Part shown: piece after piece, positions 1 through 8,251 of the stretch
Numbering within the stretch: position 1 is the stretch's first letter
How the letters are laid out: each line of letters starts with the position of its first letter
NCBI GenBank assembly: GCA_031628995.1
Contig: JAVLUO010000002.1
Location: 233,431 to 297,430 of the forward strand
Reading direction: 5' to 3'
DNA length: 64,000 nucleotides
Source: Bacillota bacterium LX-D
GTDB taxonomy: Bacteria; Bacillota; DUOV01; Zhaonellaceae
Translations under genes and position numbers: made by a program
Notes under the pieces: model-generated
What the model was told of the DNA's origin: nothing
Seen by the model: the letters and a program-made list of their open reading frames with translations, nothing else
Databases searched by the model: none

Positions 1-23
1 GGAGCAAAATTGTTCCGAGTTAA
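1..23 (+). CDS. possible 3' end of an upstream gene
   Basis: The third reading frame stays open from the window edge to a TAA at 21-23 and would end a protein in SKIVPS. A terminator-like hairpin follows at once, which fits the end of a gene. Cell-wall genes such as murB often precede ftsQ, but six residues cannot identify the product. Confidence 0.25.
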
Positions 24-36
24 TAATTCAAAAAAT

Positions 37-65
37 GGCAGCTGAAAAAGCTGCCTTAATTTTAT
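37..65 (+). terminator. rho-independent terminator upstream of ftsQ
   Basis: GGCAGCT and AGCTGCC form a seven-pair stem around a GAAAA loop, followed by TTAATTTT. It separates the upstream gene from the ftsQ promoter. Confidence 0.7.
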
Positions 66-106
66 GCATTAATTCATCTAATTAATTATATTTACCCGCA
101 GATGTC

Positions 107-135
107 TTGGACTGGCTGTAAGAGTTTGTTATAAT
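107..135 (+). promoter_or_regulatory. sigma-A-type promoter for ftsQ
   Basis: A TTGGAC -35 and a perfect TATAAT -10 are separated by 17 bases, about 45 bases before the ftsQ start. Confidence 0.6.
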
Positions 136-180
136 TATAAAAACAATAAATGTAATTTTTAGTAAGTTGGAGGGATAAAG

Positions 181-930
181 TTGACAGTTGTGCGGCGGAC
201 TAAAACCTTAGGCCGAGTTCAAAGGAAGTTGTTAAGGTTTTTATTTGTTTTGCTTCTTTTAACTTTAGCCTTATATTTTTTTGCCCAATCTAGCTTTTTT
301 AATATTTCTCAAATCGAAACAAAAGGGTATAGTTATTTATCTTCTGCCGAAATTAAGCAACTGGCCAACATTCCATTGGGCATGAACATATTTAAAATGG
401 ATGCTCAAAAAATAGAAAAGAATTTATTACTCCATCCTATGGTAAAGAATGTTAAAGTAGCTAGAAAGCTGCCTGCCACAGTTGTTGTCTCAATTCAAGA
501 ACGCAGCCCTGCAATTATACTTTCTAGCGCCCAGGGTTTTTTTGTTTTAGATGGTTCAGGAGTTTTTCTAAAAAAAATAAATAAAATTTCCGACTTAAAA
601 TTGCCTGTAGTAACGGGAATAAATTTACCAAATCAATATGGACCAGGTCAGACCATAGTTAATGAGAAACTTGCCAAAGCTTTAAGCTTTATTTCCAAAG
701 TGCCGGTGGAGCAAAGAAAAACAATTACAGAACTAGACATAAATGATGATGAGCACTTGGTTATTTACATAGATAATGGATTAGAAATTCGCATGGGCGA
801 CGAAACAAGAATACCTGAAAAAATGCAAATTGTAAGTAAAATAACTAAAAGCAGTACGTTGTTAGCTAGAAAAATTGATTATATAGATTTAACTGCTGTT
901 TCTACCCCCATTATCAAATATAGTAGATAA
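181..930 (+). CDS. ftsQ: cell division protein FtsQ/DivIB
   Basis: This is a bitopic membrane protein of the divisome that links septal peptidoglycan synthesis to the FtsB/FtsL complex. A basic cytoplasmic N-terminus is followed by one membrane segment (about residues 17-36) and an extracytoplasmic POTRA-type domain beginning near ISQIETKGYSYLSSAEI, then the FtsQ domain. The 249-residue length is normal. The TTG start at 181 is chosen because GGAGGG ends seven bases before it. It leads the ftsQ-sbp-ftsA-ftsZ group and has its own promoter. Identification rests on the domain pattern and the strong neighbourhood. Confidence 0.9.
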   Translation: MTVVRRTKTLGRVQRKLLRFLFVLLLLTLALYFFAQSSFFNISQIETKGYSYLSSAEIKQLANIPLGMNIFKMDAQKIEKNLLLHPMVKNVKVARKLPATVVVSIQERSPAIILSSAQGFFVLDGSGVFLKKINKISDLKLPVVTGINLPNQYGPGQTIVNEKLAKALSFISKVPVEQRKTITELDINDDEHLVIYIDNGLEIRMGDETRIPEKMQIVSKITKSSTLLARKIDYIDLTAVSTPIIKYSR

Positions 931-963
931 ACATGCTAAATATTCTAAATGAAGGTGATAAAA

Positions 964-1293
964 ATGTGGCTTCCTATTTTAGGCTTAGTAATTGGAGTAA
1001 TAGTAGGCGTAATGTTTCCCTACCAAATACCAGTTGCTTATGCAAAATACATGTCTGTAGCTGCCTTGGCTGCTTTAGATTCTGTCTTTGGCGGCCTTAG
1101 GTCAGGTATGGAAAATAAGTTTGATAGTATGATTTTTTTGACAGGTTTTTTTAGTAATACACTTTTGGCTGGAGTCTTAGCTTATATTGGAGATCAGTTA
1201 GGTGTAGAGCTGTATATGGCTGCTGTTTTTGCCTTTGGAGTTAGACTATTTCAGAATTTAGCCATTATTAGAAGATTTTTATTAAAAAAATAG
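964..1293 (+). CDS. sbp: small basic protein Sbp (DUF1290)
   Basis: This small membrane protein family is found next to ftsA in most spore-forming Firmicutes; its biochemical role is not known. Two or three hydrophobic segments are visible (starting near LPILGLVIGVIVGVMFPY and again at FLTGFFSNTLLAGVLAYIG), and the C-terminus is basic (IIRRFLLKK). ATG 964 is preferred to ATG 949 because GAAGGTGA sits just before it, whereas nothing resembling a ribosome site precedes 949. It lies 33 bases after ftsQ and is probably cotranscribed. The family call is firm and the function is open. Confidence 0.85.
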   Translation: MWLPILGLVIGVIVGVMFPYQIPVAYAKYMSVAALAALDSVFGGLRSGMENKFDSMIFLTGFFSNTLLAGVLAYIGDQLGVELYMAAVFAFGVRLFQNLAIIRRFLLKK

Positions 1294-1416
1294 TTAAAAA
1301 ACTAATTGCAAAAAAAGGGAAATGCAACAGTTTGTTGAATTTTCTAATATGTAGTTATATCTTGGTCTGGGCAGGTCTGTACCAAATATCAAGCAGATAA
1401 GCTGGAGGTGCAAAAA

Positions 1417-2649
1417 TTGCCCGAGAAAAATGTAGTAATTGGTTTAGATATTGGCAGTAGTAAAATTGTCGTAGTAGTTGGAGATATAGGTGAAGAAGGC
1501 CAGGTCGATGTAATTGGCGTTGGGGAATCAACAACTTCTGGTTTGCGCAAAGGGACTATTGTTGATATCGAAAATACGGCTAAGGCTATCGAAAAAGCGG
1601 TAGAAAAAGCTGAGCAAATGAGCGGAGTGGAGATAAATTCCGTCTACGTTGGAATAACTGGTCCCCACTTAGCCTCTCAAAATAATCGTGGAGTAGTAGC
1701 CGTAATTAGCAATAACAAAGAAATTTGCTCGGAAGATGCTGCTAGAGTGTTACAAGCTGCTCAAGTTATTGCACTTCCTTCTGATCGTAAAATTATCCAC
1801 GTAATTCCAAGAGAATACATTGTCGACGGGTATGACGGCATTGTCGATCCTGTTGGCATGTGTGGGTCCCGTCTCGAAGTGGAAACAAACATTATAACGG
1901 GTGCCAGTACTTCCATCCAAAATACAATTAAAAGTGTTCACCGTGCAGGCCTGGAAGTTAACGCACTAGTTTATAATGCTCTGGCCTCGGCTGAAGCTGT
2001 ATTGCTGCCAGCTGAAAAGGATTTGGGCACTCTTTTAGTAGATATAGGAGGGGGAACCACTGAGTTAGCCCTCTATGATCAAGGCAGTTTATGGTACGCA
2101 TCAATTATACCCATAGGTGGAGATCATGTTACCAGTGATTTGGCGGTGGGGTTACGAACTCCTATTACTGAGGCAGAGCGAATTAAAAAGCAAGATGGAT
2201 GTGTCTTACAACAATTAATGACTGATGATGATTATATTGAAGTCCCGAATGTAGGCGGCAATAATGTTCGCAGAGTTTCTAGAAAGCTAATAGCATCAAT
2301 TATCGAACCCCGGATGCAAGAACTGTTTCATATGGTTAAAGCTGAATTGAATCATTCCGGGTACAAAGGAGTACTGCCTGGTGGAGTGGTGTTAACTGGC
2401 GGTACGGCGCTGATGGATGGTTTAGTACAACTTGCTGGCGAAGAATTAAACATGCCTGTCCGTATAGGAGTTCCCCGCAACGTAGGTGGAATGGCAGACA
2501 TTGTAAATTCGCCTTGCTATGCAACAGCTTTGGGTATTTTAAGTTATGGAACCCGCAACCTTGCAGTGTTGCATGAGGCACCAACTGCAAACCCTCTAAT
2601 TGGTGGTTTGCTGTCTAGGTTTTTTGCATGGATTAAAGAAATATTTTAA
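1417..2649 (+). CDS. ftsA: cell division protein FtsA
   Basis: FtsA is an actin-like ATPase that tethers FtsZ to the membrane. The ATPase fold is visible from the N-terminal phosphate loop GLDIGSSKIVVVV through the second motif LLVDIGGGTTELALY to the adenosine motif VLTGGTALMDG. The C-terminal end, FFAWIKEIF, is the short amphipathic helix expected for membrane targeting. TTG 1417 has GGAGGTG at a good distance, while the GTG at 1408 lies inside that ribosome site. At about 410 residues it is full length. ftsZ follows after 26 bases, so the two are almost certainly cotranscribed. Confidence 0.96.
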   Translation: MPEKNVVIGLDIGSSKIVVVVGDIGEEGQVDVIGVGESTTSGLRKGTIVDIENTAKAIEKAVEKAEQMSGVEINSVYVGITGPHLASQNNRGVVAVISNNKEICSEDAARVLQAAQVIALPSDRKIIHVIPREYIVDGYDGIVDPVGMCGSRLEVETNIITGASTSIQNTIKSVHRAGLEVNALVYNALASAEAVLLPAEKDLGTLLVDIGGGTTELALYDQGSLWYASIIPIGGDHVTSDLAVGLRTPITEAERIKKQDGCVLQQLMTDDDYIEVPNVGGNNVRRVSRKLIASIIEPRMQELFHMVKAELNHSGYKGVLPGGVVLTGGTALMDGLVQLAGEELNMPVRIGVPRNVGGMADIVNSPCYATALGILSYGTRNLAVLHEAPTANPLIGGLLSRFFAWIKEIF

Positions 2650-2675
2650 ATTGTTAGTTAAGTGGAGGGTTTGTA

Positions 2676-3719
2676 ATGCTGGAATTTGAGGATATGGACT
2701 ATAATCAGTTTGCCAATATAAAAGTTATTGGTGTAGGTGGAGGAGGCAGCAATGCAGTCAACAGGATGATATCCGCTGGGCTGCAAGGTGTCGAATTTGT
2801 TACCGTTAATACAGATGCACAAGCCTTACGTTTTTCCCAGGCTGCTACAAAGCTGCAAATAGGAGGTAAACTTACTAAGGGCTTAGGTGCCGGTGCAAAT
2901 CCGGAAATCGGTAAAAAGGCTGCCGAAGAAAACAGAGATGAGATTTATAAAAGTTTACAAGGGGCAGATATGGTGTTTGTCACAGCAGGTATGGGCGGCG
3001 GTACCGGAACAGGTGCGGCACCAGTAGTTGCTGAAATTGCCAAAGAAATAGGTGCTCTTACAGTTGGCGTGGTTACTAGGCCATTTACTTTTGAAGGACG
3101 AAAAAGGGCTGATCAAGCGGAAAATGGAATTAGCGAATTTAGAACCAGAGTTGATACCCTAATTGTTATTCCTAATGATCGACTATTACAAGTTGCCGAT
3201 AAGCAAACATCAATTACGGAAGCCTTCCGAATTGCTGATGATGTTTTAAGACAAGGTGTACAAGGTATCTCAGATTTAATTGCTGTACCAGGGTTAATTA
3301 ATTTAGACTTTGCCGATGTAAAAACTATTATGAAAGATACAGGCTCTGCTTTAATGGGAATTGGCCGTGCTAATGGTGATAAAAGGGCTTCTGATGCTGC
3401 CAAAATGGCTATCTCCAGTCCTTTACTGGAAACCTCCATTGAAGGCGCCAAGGGTGTTTTGCTGAACATCACTGGAGGTGCCAACTTAGGGTTATTTGAA
3501 GTCAACGAAGCTGCAGAAATTATTTCTGCAGCAGCAGATCCAGAGGCAAATATTATTTTCGGTGCGGTGATTGATGAGAGCATGCAGGAAGACATTCGGG
3601 TAACTGTAATTGCCACAGGTTTTGATCAAAGACACGTTCAACAGCAAATTGAAAAAGAAGATTTAAAACCTTTCTCCGCAGATGATTTGGATATCCCCGC
3701 ATTTTTGAGAAGAAAATAA
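2676..3719 (+). CDS. ftsZ: cell division GTPase FtsZ
   Basis: FtsZ is the tubulin-like GTPase that polymerises into the Z-ring. The tubulin signature [10 protein letters not shown], the early loop [12 protein letters not shown] and the T7-loop region DFADV are all present. The 347-residue protein ends in the conserved C-terminal peptide DIPAFLRRK that binds FtsA, SepF and other partners. SepF itself is encoded at 21.8 kb in this window. GGAGGG precedes the ATG. A terminator follows directly, closing the division operon before the sporulation genes. Confidence 0.98.
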   Translation: MLEFEDMDYNQFANIKVIGVGGGGSNAVNRMISAGLQGVEFVTVNTDAQALRFSQAATKLQIGGKLTKGLGAGANPEIGKKAAEENRDEIYKSLQGADMVFVTAGMGGGTGTGAAPVVAEIAKEIGALTVGVVTRPFTFEGRKRADQAENGISEFRTRVDTLIVIPNDRLLQVADKQTSITEAFRIADDVLRQGVQGISDLIAVPGLINLDFADVKTIMKDTGSALMGIGRANGDKRASDAAKMAISSPLLETSIEGAKGVLLNITGGANLGLFEVNEAAEIISAAADPEANIIFGAVIDESMQEDIRVTVIATGFDQRHVQQQIEKEDLKPFSADDLDIPAFLRRK

Positions 3720-3740
3720 AAAATAGGGATATTAATTAGT

Positions 3741-3772
3741 AAAGCATCACTTTCTAAGTGGTGCTTTTTTTT
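3741..3772 (+). terminator. terminator after ftsZ
   Basis: AAGCATCACT and AGTGGTGCTT form a ten-pair stem with G-U pairing, followed by a run of eight T. It separates ftsZ from spoIIGA. Confidence 0.85.
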
Positions 3773-3790
3773 GGTAAATTTAGGGCATAT

Positions 3791-3858
3791 TTAGGTCGAA
3801 ATCTTTTACTTCTTTAGTCTATAAAATTACAATATTTACCAAGAAAAGATAGTATAAT
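3791..3858 (+). promoter_or_regulatory. possible Spo0A-linked promoter of spoIIGA-sigE
   Basis: A consensus-like -10 TATAAT lies at 3853-3858 with no good -35 at 17 bases; the nearest TTACAA sits 20 bases upstream. A GGTCGAA element at 3794-3800 resembles a Spo0A box (TGTCGAA). In B. subtilis the spoIIG promoter also has an over-long spacer and Spo0A boxes, so the layout is suggestive but only by analogy. Confidence 0.4.
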
Positions 3859-3932
3859 TAAAGAAGAGTTCTATATTTATGAGTTCAAGAATAAGATGAT
3901 AATAATTTAGCTCCTTAGTGGGGTTGAAAAGA

Positions 3933-4856
3933 ATGGTAAAGCATAATTATATTATTTACTTAGATATTGTATTTCTAATTAACTTTGCAATGGATTTCAT
4001 TTTACTTTGGGCAGTTTGGAAGTTTGGGCATTTCAAAACCTCGTTAAAACGCCTTTTATGGGGGGCGGCTATTGGATCTTGCTATGCTATTGCAATTTTT
4101 TTGCCGGAGCTAAATTGGCTTTTAACTTGTGGGATTAAACTGCTCTTTTCATTAATTATTATATTTATTACATTCGAATTTATTTCTTGGAGAAACTTTT
4201 TAATGGCTGTTGGCTGCTTTTATCTAGTTTCTTTTGTGGCTGCTGGCGCAATGTTAGGAGCAATTTATTTTTTTAGTACTTCCTCGAGTGCTTATAATTC
4301 CGTCAATGGAGTGTTGACTTATTTGGGCAACCTTCAATTGGGTTGGTTAATTACAGGACTGTGCATGATACTCATTTTAGGTTATTTTACTGTTCCCTAT
4401 TTGCGACAGTTTATGAAGCCGGAATGCTTTCTGATGCCTGTTGTTATCAAGGTGGAAGGACATTCTCTGTCAGTTCAGGCATTACTTGATACTGGTAATC
4501 ATTTAAGAGACCCATTTAATAAAAAGCCGGTTATGATTATTGAATATGCTGCAATTAAAGAGATATTACCATCGGAAATTTGCCAAATTCTTAAGGGTGG
4601 AGAAATTGGTTATGAACAATTTGCACAATTAGACTCTAATAGCAGTTGGTATAGCCGTTTAAAACTAATTCCATATGGTTCTATAGGGGAAAGCGGCTTG
4701 CTGCTGGCTTTTCGCCCAGATCTAGTTTCTGTGCAGCAAGGTGAAAAGCAAGTAAACTTAAGTGATGTTGTGGTGGCCATTAGTAATAAAAACCTTTCTT
4801 CCCAGGGTACATACCGAGCATTGCTGCATCAGGATATGTTTCCTGGAAAAATTTAA
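3933..4856 (+). CDS. spoIIGA: sigma-E processing aspartic peptidase SpoIIGA
   Basis: SpoIIGA is the mother-cell membrane protease that cleaves pro-sigma-E when SpoIIR signals from the forespore. About five hydrophobic segments fill the N-terminal half. The C-terminal domain carries the aspartyl protease motif LLDTGNHLRDP. ATG 3933 is preferred because GGGG lies nine bases upstream; in-frame GTG 3918 and TTG 3924 are possible. The substrate gene sigE follows after eight bases, and the signal gene spoIIR lies at 6.6 kb, so the whole activation pathway is encoded here. Confidence 0.93.
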   Translation: MVKHNYIIYLDIVFLINFAMDFILLWAVWKFGHFKTSLKRLLWGAAIGSCYAIAIFLPELNWLLTCGIKLLFSLIIIFITFEFISWRNFLMAVGCFYLVSFVAAGAMLGAIYFFSTSSSAYNSVNGVLTYLGNLQLGWLITGLCMILILGYFTVPYLRQFMKPECFLMPVVIKVEGHSLSVQALLDTGNHLRDPFNKKPVMIIEYAAIKEILPSEICQILKGGEIGYEQFAQLDSNSSWYSRLKLIPYGSIGESGLLLAFRPDLVSVQQGEKQVNLSDVVVAISNKNLSSQGTYRALLHQDMFPGKI

Positions 4857-4864
4857 GGTAGGAG

Positions 4865-5599
4865 GTGGGTAAAATAAGTCAGGTACTTAAAATAAAATGG
4901 CAAATTAAGCTATTTCTGATACAATTGCTGAGAAAACTTAAAATTCTAGATGACGTTTACTATGTAGGCAGCAGCGAAGCTCTTCCGCCGCCATTATCAA
5001 ATGATGAGGAAAGTGTCCTTATTGGACAGCTGGAGGGGGGAAATTTAGCAGTTAAAGGGGTTTTAATTGAGAGAAATCTGAGATTAGTTGTTTACATAGC
5101 GCGTAAATTTGAGAATACAGGTGTAGGTATTGAGGATTTAGTTTCCATTGGAACAATTGGACTAATTAAAGCAGTCAATACTTTTGACCCCAAAAAGAAA
5201 ATCAAACTTGCCACATACGCATCTCGCTGCATAGAGAATGAAATTTTAATGCATTTAAGAAGAAATAATAAAACTAGAGTTGAAGTATCTTTCGATGAAC
5301 CATTGAATATAGATTGGGATGGCAATGAACTTTTACTCTCCGATGTTTTAGGTACGGAAAATGATGTAATTTATAAATCATTAGAAGAAGAAGTAGATAA
5401 AACACTGCTTCAGCAGGCTATGAAAAAACTTTCCCCTCGGGAGAAAAAAATAATGGAATTTCGCTTCGGACTATTGGATGGGTTGGAGAAAACTCAGAAG
5501 GAAGTTGCCGATTTGTTAGGTATTTCTCAATCTTACATATCTAGGCTGGAAAAGAGGATTATCAAGCGTTTGCGCAAGGAAATAAACCGTTTAGAATAG
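4865..5599 (+). CDS. sigE: mother-cell sporulation sigma factor SigE
   Basis: Sigma-E directs early mother-cell transcription. The N-terminus (about residues 1-30, hydrophobic and basic) is the pro-sequence that holds the factor inactive at the membrane. Region 2 ([22 protein letters not shown] and onward) and the region 4 helix-turn-helix ([20 protein letters not shown]) are intact. The 244-residue length fits pro-sigma-E. The start is uncertain. GTG 4865 overlaps the strong AGGAGG, while an in-frame ATA at 4874 has ideal spacing to it. A terminator follows the gene. Confidence 0.95.
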   Translation: MGKISQVLKIKWQIKLFLIQLLRKLKILDDVYYVGSSEALPPPLSNDEESVLIGQLEGGNLAVKGVLIERNLRLVVYIARKFENTGVGIEDLVSIGTIGLIKAVNTFDPKKKIKLATYASRCIENEILMHLRRNNKTRVEVSFDEPLNIDWDGNELLLSDVLGTENDVIYKSLEEEVDKTLLQQAMKKLSPREKKIMEFRFGLLDGLEKTQKEVADLLGISQSYISRLEKRIIKRLRKEINRLE

Positions 5600-5640
5600 C
5601 GATTTTAAAGCACTTATAATATTTATTTCAAAGACTTAAG

Positions 5641-5682
5641 AACCGCATGAGCTGTTTGGTTAAGCAGCTTGTGCGGTTTTTT
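5641..5682 (+). terminator. terminator after sigE
   Basis: AACCGCATGAGCTG pairs with CAGCTTGTGCGGTT over 14 positions, two of them G-U, followed by a six-T run. It makes sigG a separate transcription unit, as expected for a forespore gene. Confidence 0.88.
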
Positions 5683-5794
5683 CTTTTGCATTTGTACTTT
5701 TAGTTCAGTATAAAACCAAATTGCGCTGGCAATAATTAAAAATGACTTAGAGTTAAGGATTGATAAATTATCTACTTGGAGGCAGGCACGTTAA

Positions 5795-6565
5795 ATGGTA
5801 AATAAAGTAGAAATATGTGGAGTAAATACCTCAAAATTACCTGTTTTATCCAACGAAGTAATGCGGCAATTATTTCAAGACATTAAGAACGGAGATCAAT
5901 TTGCTCGCAACAAACTGATTAACGGAAACCTGCGCTTAGTGCTAAGTGTGATTCAACGTTTTACCAATAGAGGTGAATTTGTAGATGATTTGTTCCAGGT
6001 AGGGTGTATTGGCTTAATGAAAGCTATTGATAATTTTGACCTAGATCAAAATGTTAAGTTTTCTACTTACGCAGTGCCAATGATTATTGGTGAGATTAGG
6101 CGTTATTTACGTGATAATAACCCCATCCGGGTAAGTAGATCTTTACGAGATGTGGCTTACAAGGCGTTACAAGTAAGAGATGCTTTAGTCAATAAAAATT
6201 CAAGGGAGCCATCAATCTCTGAAATTGCTGCAGAGTTAAAAATACCGAGGGAAGAAATTATTTTTGCCTTAGATGCAATTCAAGAGCCTATATCCTTATT
6301 CGAGCCTATTTATCATGATGGGGGCGACCCAATTTTTGTAATGGATCAAATTGGCGATGAAAAAAATCAGGATGGCAATTGGCTGGAAGTAATTGCAGTC
6401 CGGGAAGCTTTAAGTAAGTTAACGGAAAGAGAAAAACTTATTTTAACTTTAAGGTTTTTTGAAGGAAAAACGCAGATGGAAGTAGCTGAAGAGATAGGTA
6501 TATCTCAAGCTCAGGTGTCAAGACTAGAGAAAGCTGCTTTAAATCATATGCGTAAATACGTCTAG
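5795..6565 (+). CDS. sigG: forespore sporulation sigma factor SigG
   Basis: Sigma-G drives late forespore gene expression. Region 2 (NLRLVLSVIQRF, DDLFQVGCIGLMKAID), region 3 (REPSISEIAAELKI) and the region 4 helix-turn-helix (TQMEVAEEIGISQAQVSRLE) are all present. The N-terminus VEICGVNTSKLPVL is typical of sigma-G. The 256-residue length is normal. GGAGG lies about 13 bases before ATG 5795, a rather long spacing. I could not recognise a convincing sigma-F or sigma-G promoter upstream. spoIIR starts 11 bases after the stop. Confidence 0.95.
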   Translation: MVNKVEICGVNTSKLPVLSNEVMRQLFQDIKNGDQFARNKLINGNLRLVLSVIQRFTNRGEFVDDLFQVGCIGLMKAIDNFDLDQNVKFSTYAVPMIIGEIRRYLRDNNPIRVSRSLRDVAYKALQVRDALVNKNSREPSISEIAAELKIPREEIIFALDAIQEPISLFEPIYHDGGDPIFVMDQIGDEKNQDGNWLEVIAVREALSKLTEREKLILTLRFFEGKTQMEVAEEIGISQAQVSRLEKAALNHMRKYV

Positions 6566-6576
6566 GGGGAGCGAAA

Positions 6577-7212
6577 ATGTTACGGAGAGGGTTAATAATT
6601 ACGGGGATTGTTTTTTTTGTGGGGTTATTTTGTTGGGCTTACAACCAGGAACAAGCTATATCTGCTTTTGACAGCTCAAACTTAATACGTTTTCACGTTA
6701 TTGCCAACAGCGATACTGTTGAAGACCAGGCTTTAAAAAGAAAAGTACGGGATGTTATTATTACCAAAGTAGGTCGGGATTTTGCCAATGTAAGTTCTGT
6801 AGAGGAAGCTAAAGCTGAAGTTATGGCAAACATGCAGGACATTGAGAAAATTGCCCAAGATGAGGTAAAGGCTTGGGGTAAAGATTACGATGTTCAAGTA
6901 TTGTTAGGCAATTTTGATTTTCCTACCAAATCCTATGGTAATTTTACTTTACCGGCAGGAAAGTATGAAGCTTTAAAAGTAGTTATTGGCAGTGGCCAAG
7001 GACACAATTGGTGGTGTGTGCTTTTTCCGCCCTTATGTTTTATAGATATTTCTAAAAGTTTGGCGCAAGGTGAGTCACCTGAAGTTGCTGCTTTAAATTC
7101 GGCAACAGACTCTCCTCCTAAGGTAGAAGTAAGATCTAAATTAGTAGAAATTATCCAAGAGAAAATAGAACAGCAAAAGGAAAAATTTAGGTTATCCAGA
7201 AATTCCATTTAA
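6577..7212 (+). CDS. spoIIR: stage II sporulation signal protein SpoIIR
   Basis: SpoIIR is made in the forespore and secreted into the intermembrane space, where it triggers SpoIIGA to process pro-sigma-E. The N-terminus is a signal-like hydrophobic segment (about residues 5-23). The family motif LIRFHVIANSDTVEDQALK follows, with the conserved WWCVLFPPLCF later. The ATG is preceded by GGGGGAG. It follows sigG by 11 bases and may be cotranscribed with it, an arrangement different from B. subtilis, where spoIIR is elsewhere. A strong terminator ends the unit. Confidence 0.93.
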   Translation: MLRRGLIITGIVFFVGLFCWAYNQEQAISAFDSSNLIRFHVIANSDTVEDQALKRKVRDVIITKVGRDFANVSSVEEAKAEVMANMQDIEKIAQDEVKAWGKDYDVQVLLGNFDFPTKSYGNFTLPAGKYEALKVVIGSGQGHNWWCVLFPPLCFIDISKSLAQGESPEVAALNSATDSPPKVEVRSKLVEIIQEKIEQQKEKFRLSRNSI

Positions 7213-7223
7213 AAATCATTTAG

Positions 7224-7263
7224 GGCAGATAGTTATTTGAAAAATAGCTATCTGCCTTTTTTA
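7224..7263 (+). terminator. terminator after spoIIR
   Basis: GGCAGATAG and CTATCTGCC form a perfect nine-pair stem followed by TTTTTT. Confidence 0.9.
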
Positions 7264-7339
7264 ATTTGGATTAATTTTATTGACAAGATTTAAAGTTAGT
7301 TTTCATATATTTATACGGGCAGTAAAAGGAGGGTTGATA

Positions 7340-7603
7340 ATGATAAAAGTCTCCGATTTGCGGACTCTTGATGTGATTAATGTGTTAGATGGACGCAGTT
7401 TAGGAGTTATTAAAGATATAGATTTAGATATTGAACAAGGAAAAATAAATGCTTTAGTTTTACCAGGTACTAGTACTAGTAGGTTTATGGGTCTTTTCGG
7501 CAAGAACGAAGATATGGTAATTTCCTGGGATAAAATTAAAAAACTAGGAGTTGATGTGATTTTAGTTGAGGTTAGTACATTTGTTGACCCAAGACACGAA
7601 TAA
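7340..7603 (+). CDS. ymxH: YlmC/YmxH family PRC-barrel protein
   Basis: This 87-residue protein is a single PRC-barrel-like domain (MIKVSDLRTLDVINVLDGR, then GKINALVLPG). The family is common beside sigG in spore formers, and its function is unknown. The ATG at 7340 has AAAGGAGGG about eight bases upstream and gives the family's usual length; the longer open frame back to 7280 adds non-conserved residues. A TTGACA at 7280-7285 could belong to its promoter, but no clean -10 pairs with it. Confidence 0.82.
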   Translation: MIKVSDLRTLDVINVLDGRSLGVIKDIDLDIEQGKINALVLPGTSTSRFMGLFGKNEDMVISWDKIKKLGVDVILVEVSTFVDPRHE

Positions 7604-7711
7604 TTTCTAGCTTCTGCCGAAAAAGCAAGAAAAAAGCTAGAAAGAACCAATATACTGTGAATATTGTCAGGAAATGCTTGTCATGTTGACTAAATCTTAC
7701 ACCTTCTTCAA

Positions 7712-7764
7712 TTGACATACTAGATATGGTAGGGATATAATTGTTTGTACACTAGATATAGAGG
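7712..7764 (+). promoter_or_regulatory. promoter with tandem NrdR boxes for nrdR-nrdD
   Basis: A sigma-A promoter is clear: TTGACA at 7712-7717 and TATAAT at 7736-7741, 18 bases apart. Two copies of an NrdR-box-like 16-mer share the core ACTAGATAT. One is at 7717-7732 inside the promoter spacer and the other at 7749-7764 just after the -10. Their offset is exactly 32 bases, three helical turns, the arrangement known for paired NrdR boxes. Autorepression by NrdR is inferred. Confidence 0.82.
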
Positions 7765-7776
7765 TGGGGGAGATGA

Positions 7777-8250
7777 ATGCGTTGTCCTTTTTGCAATTAT
7801 AATGATTCAAAGGTACTTGATTCCCGCCCGGTGGAAGAAGGAGCAGCCATTAGACGGCGTAGGGAATGTTTAGAGTGTAACAGGCGTTTTACTACCTATG
7901 AGAAAGTTGAAAATATTCCCTTAGTAGTCGTTAAAAAAAGCGGTCAAAGAGAATTCTTTGATTCCCATAAACTTTTGGTAGGTTTAATTAGAGCTTGCGA
8001 AAAGAGACCTATTCCTTTAGAAAAATTAGAGGGAATTACTGCGGATATTGAAAAAGAACTCCTTAACGATGTAGAAAGGGAAGTAAAGAGCGAGAAAATT
8101 GGACAATTGGTAATGAACAGGCTTAAAGATTTAGATCCTGTTGCTTATGTTCGCTTTGCTTCAGTATACCGTGAATTTAAGGATGTGCAAACTTTTATGC
8201 TAGAATTACAAAACTTATTAGAAAATCTAAATAAAAAACAGGAGGACTAA
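7777..8250 (+). CDS. nrdR: transcriptional repressor NrdR
   Basis: NrdR represses ribonucleotide reductase genes in response to ATP/dATP balance. The N-terminal zinc ribbon has CPFC near the start and CLEC about 28 residues later. The ATP-cone domain begins near [15 protein letters not shown] and runs to about residue 140. The 157-residue length is standard. GAGGTGGGGGAG precedes ATG 7777. Its own target nrdD starts two bases after the stop, and paired NrdR boxes lie upstream of both. Confidence 0.97.
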   Translation: MRCPFCNYNDSKVLDSRPVEEGAAIRRRRECLECNRRFTTYEKVENIPLVVVKKSGQREFFDSHKLLVGLIRACEKRPIPLEKLEGITADIEKELLNDVEREVKSEKIGQLVMNRLKDLDPVAYVRFASVYREFKDVQTFMLELQNLLENLNKKQED

Positions 8251-8251
8251 A

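Noticed and set aside
3113..3616. Reverse-strand 167-codon open frame opposite ftsZ
   Set aside because: It lies fully inside a certain gene, has a low-complexity composition and no ribosome site.
7604..7650. Inverted repeat TTTCTAGCTT/AAGCTAGAAA after ymxH as a terminator
   Set aside because: The loop is long and no T tract follows, so it is not convincing as a terminator.
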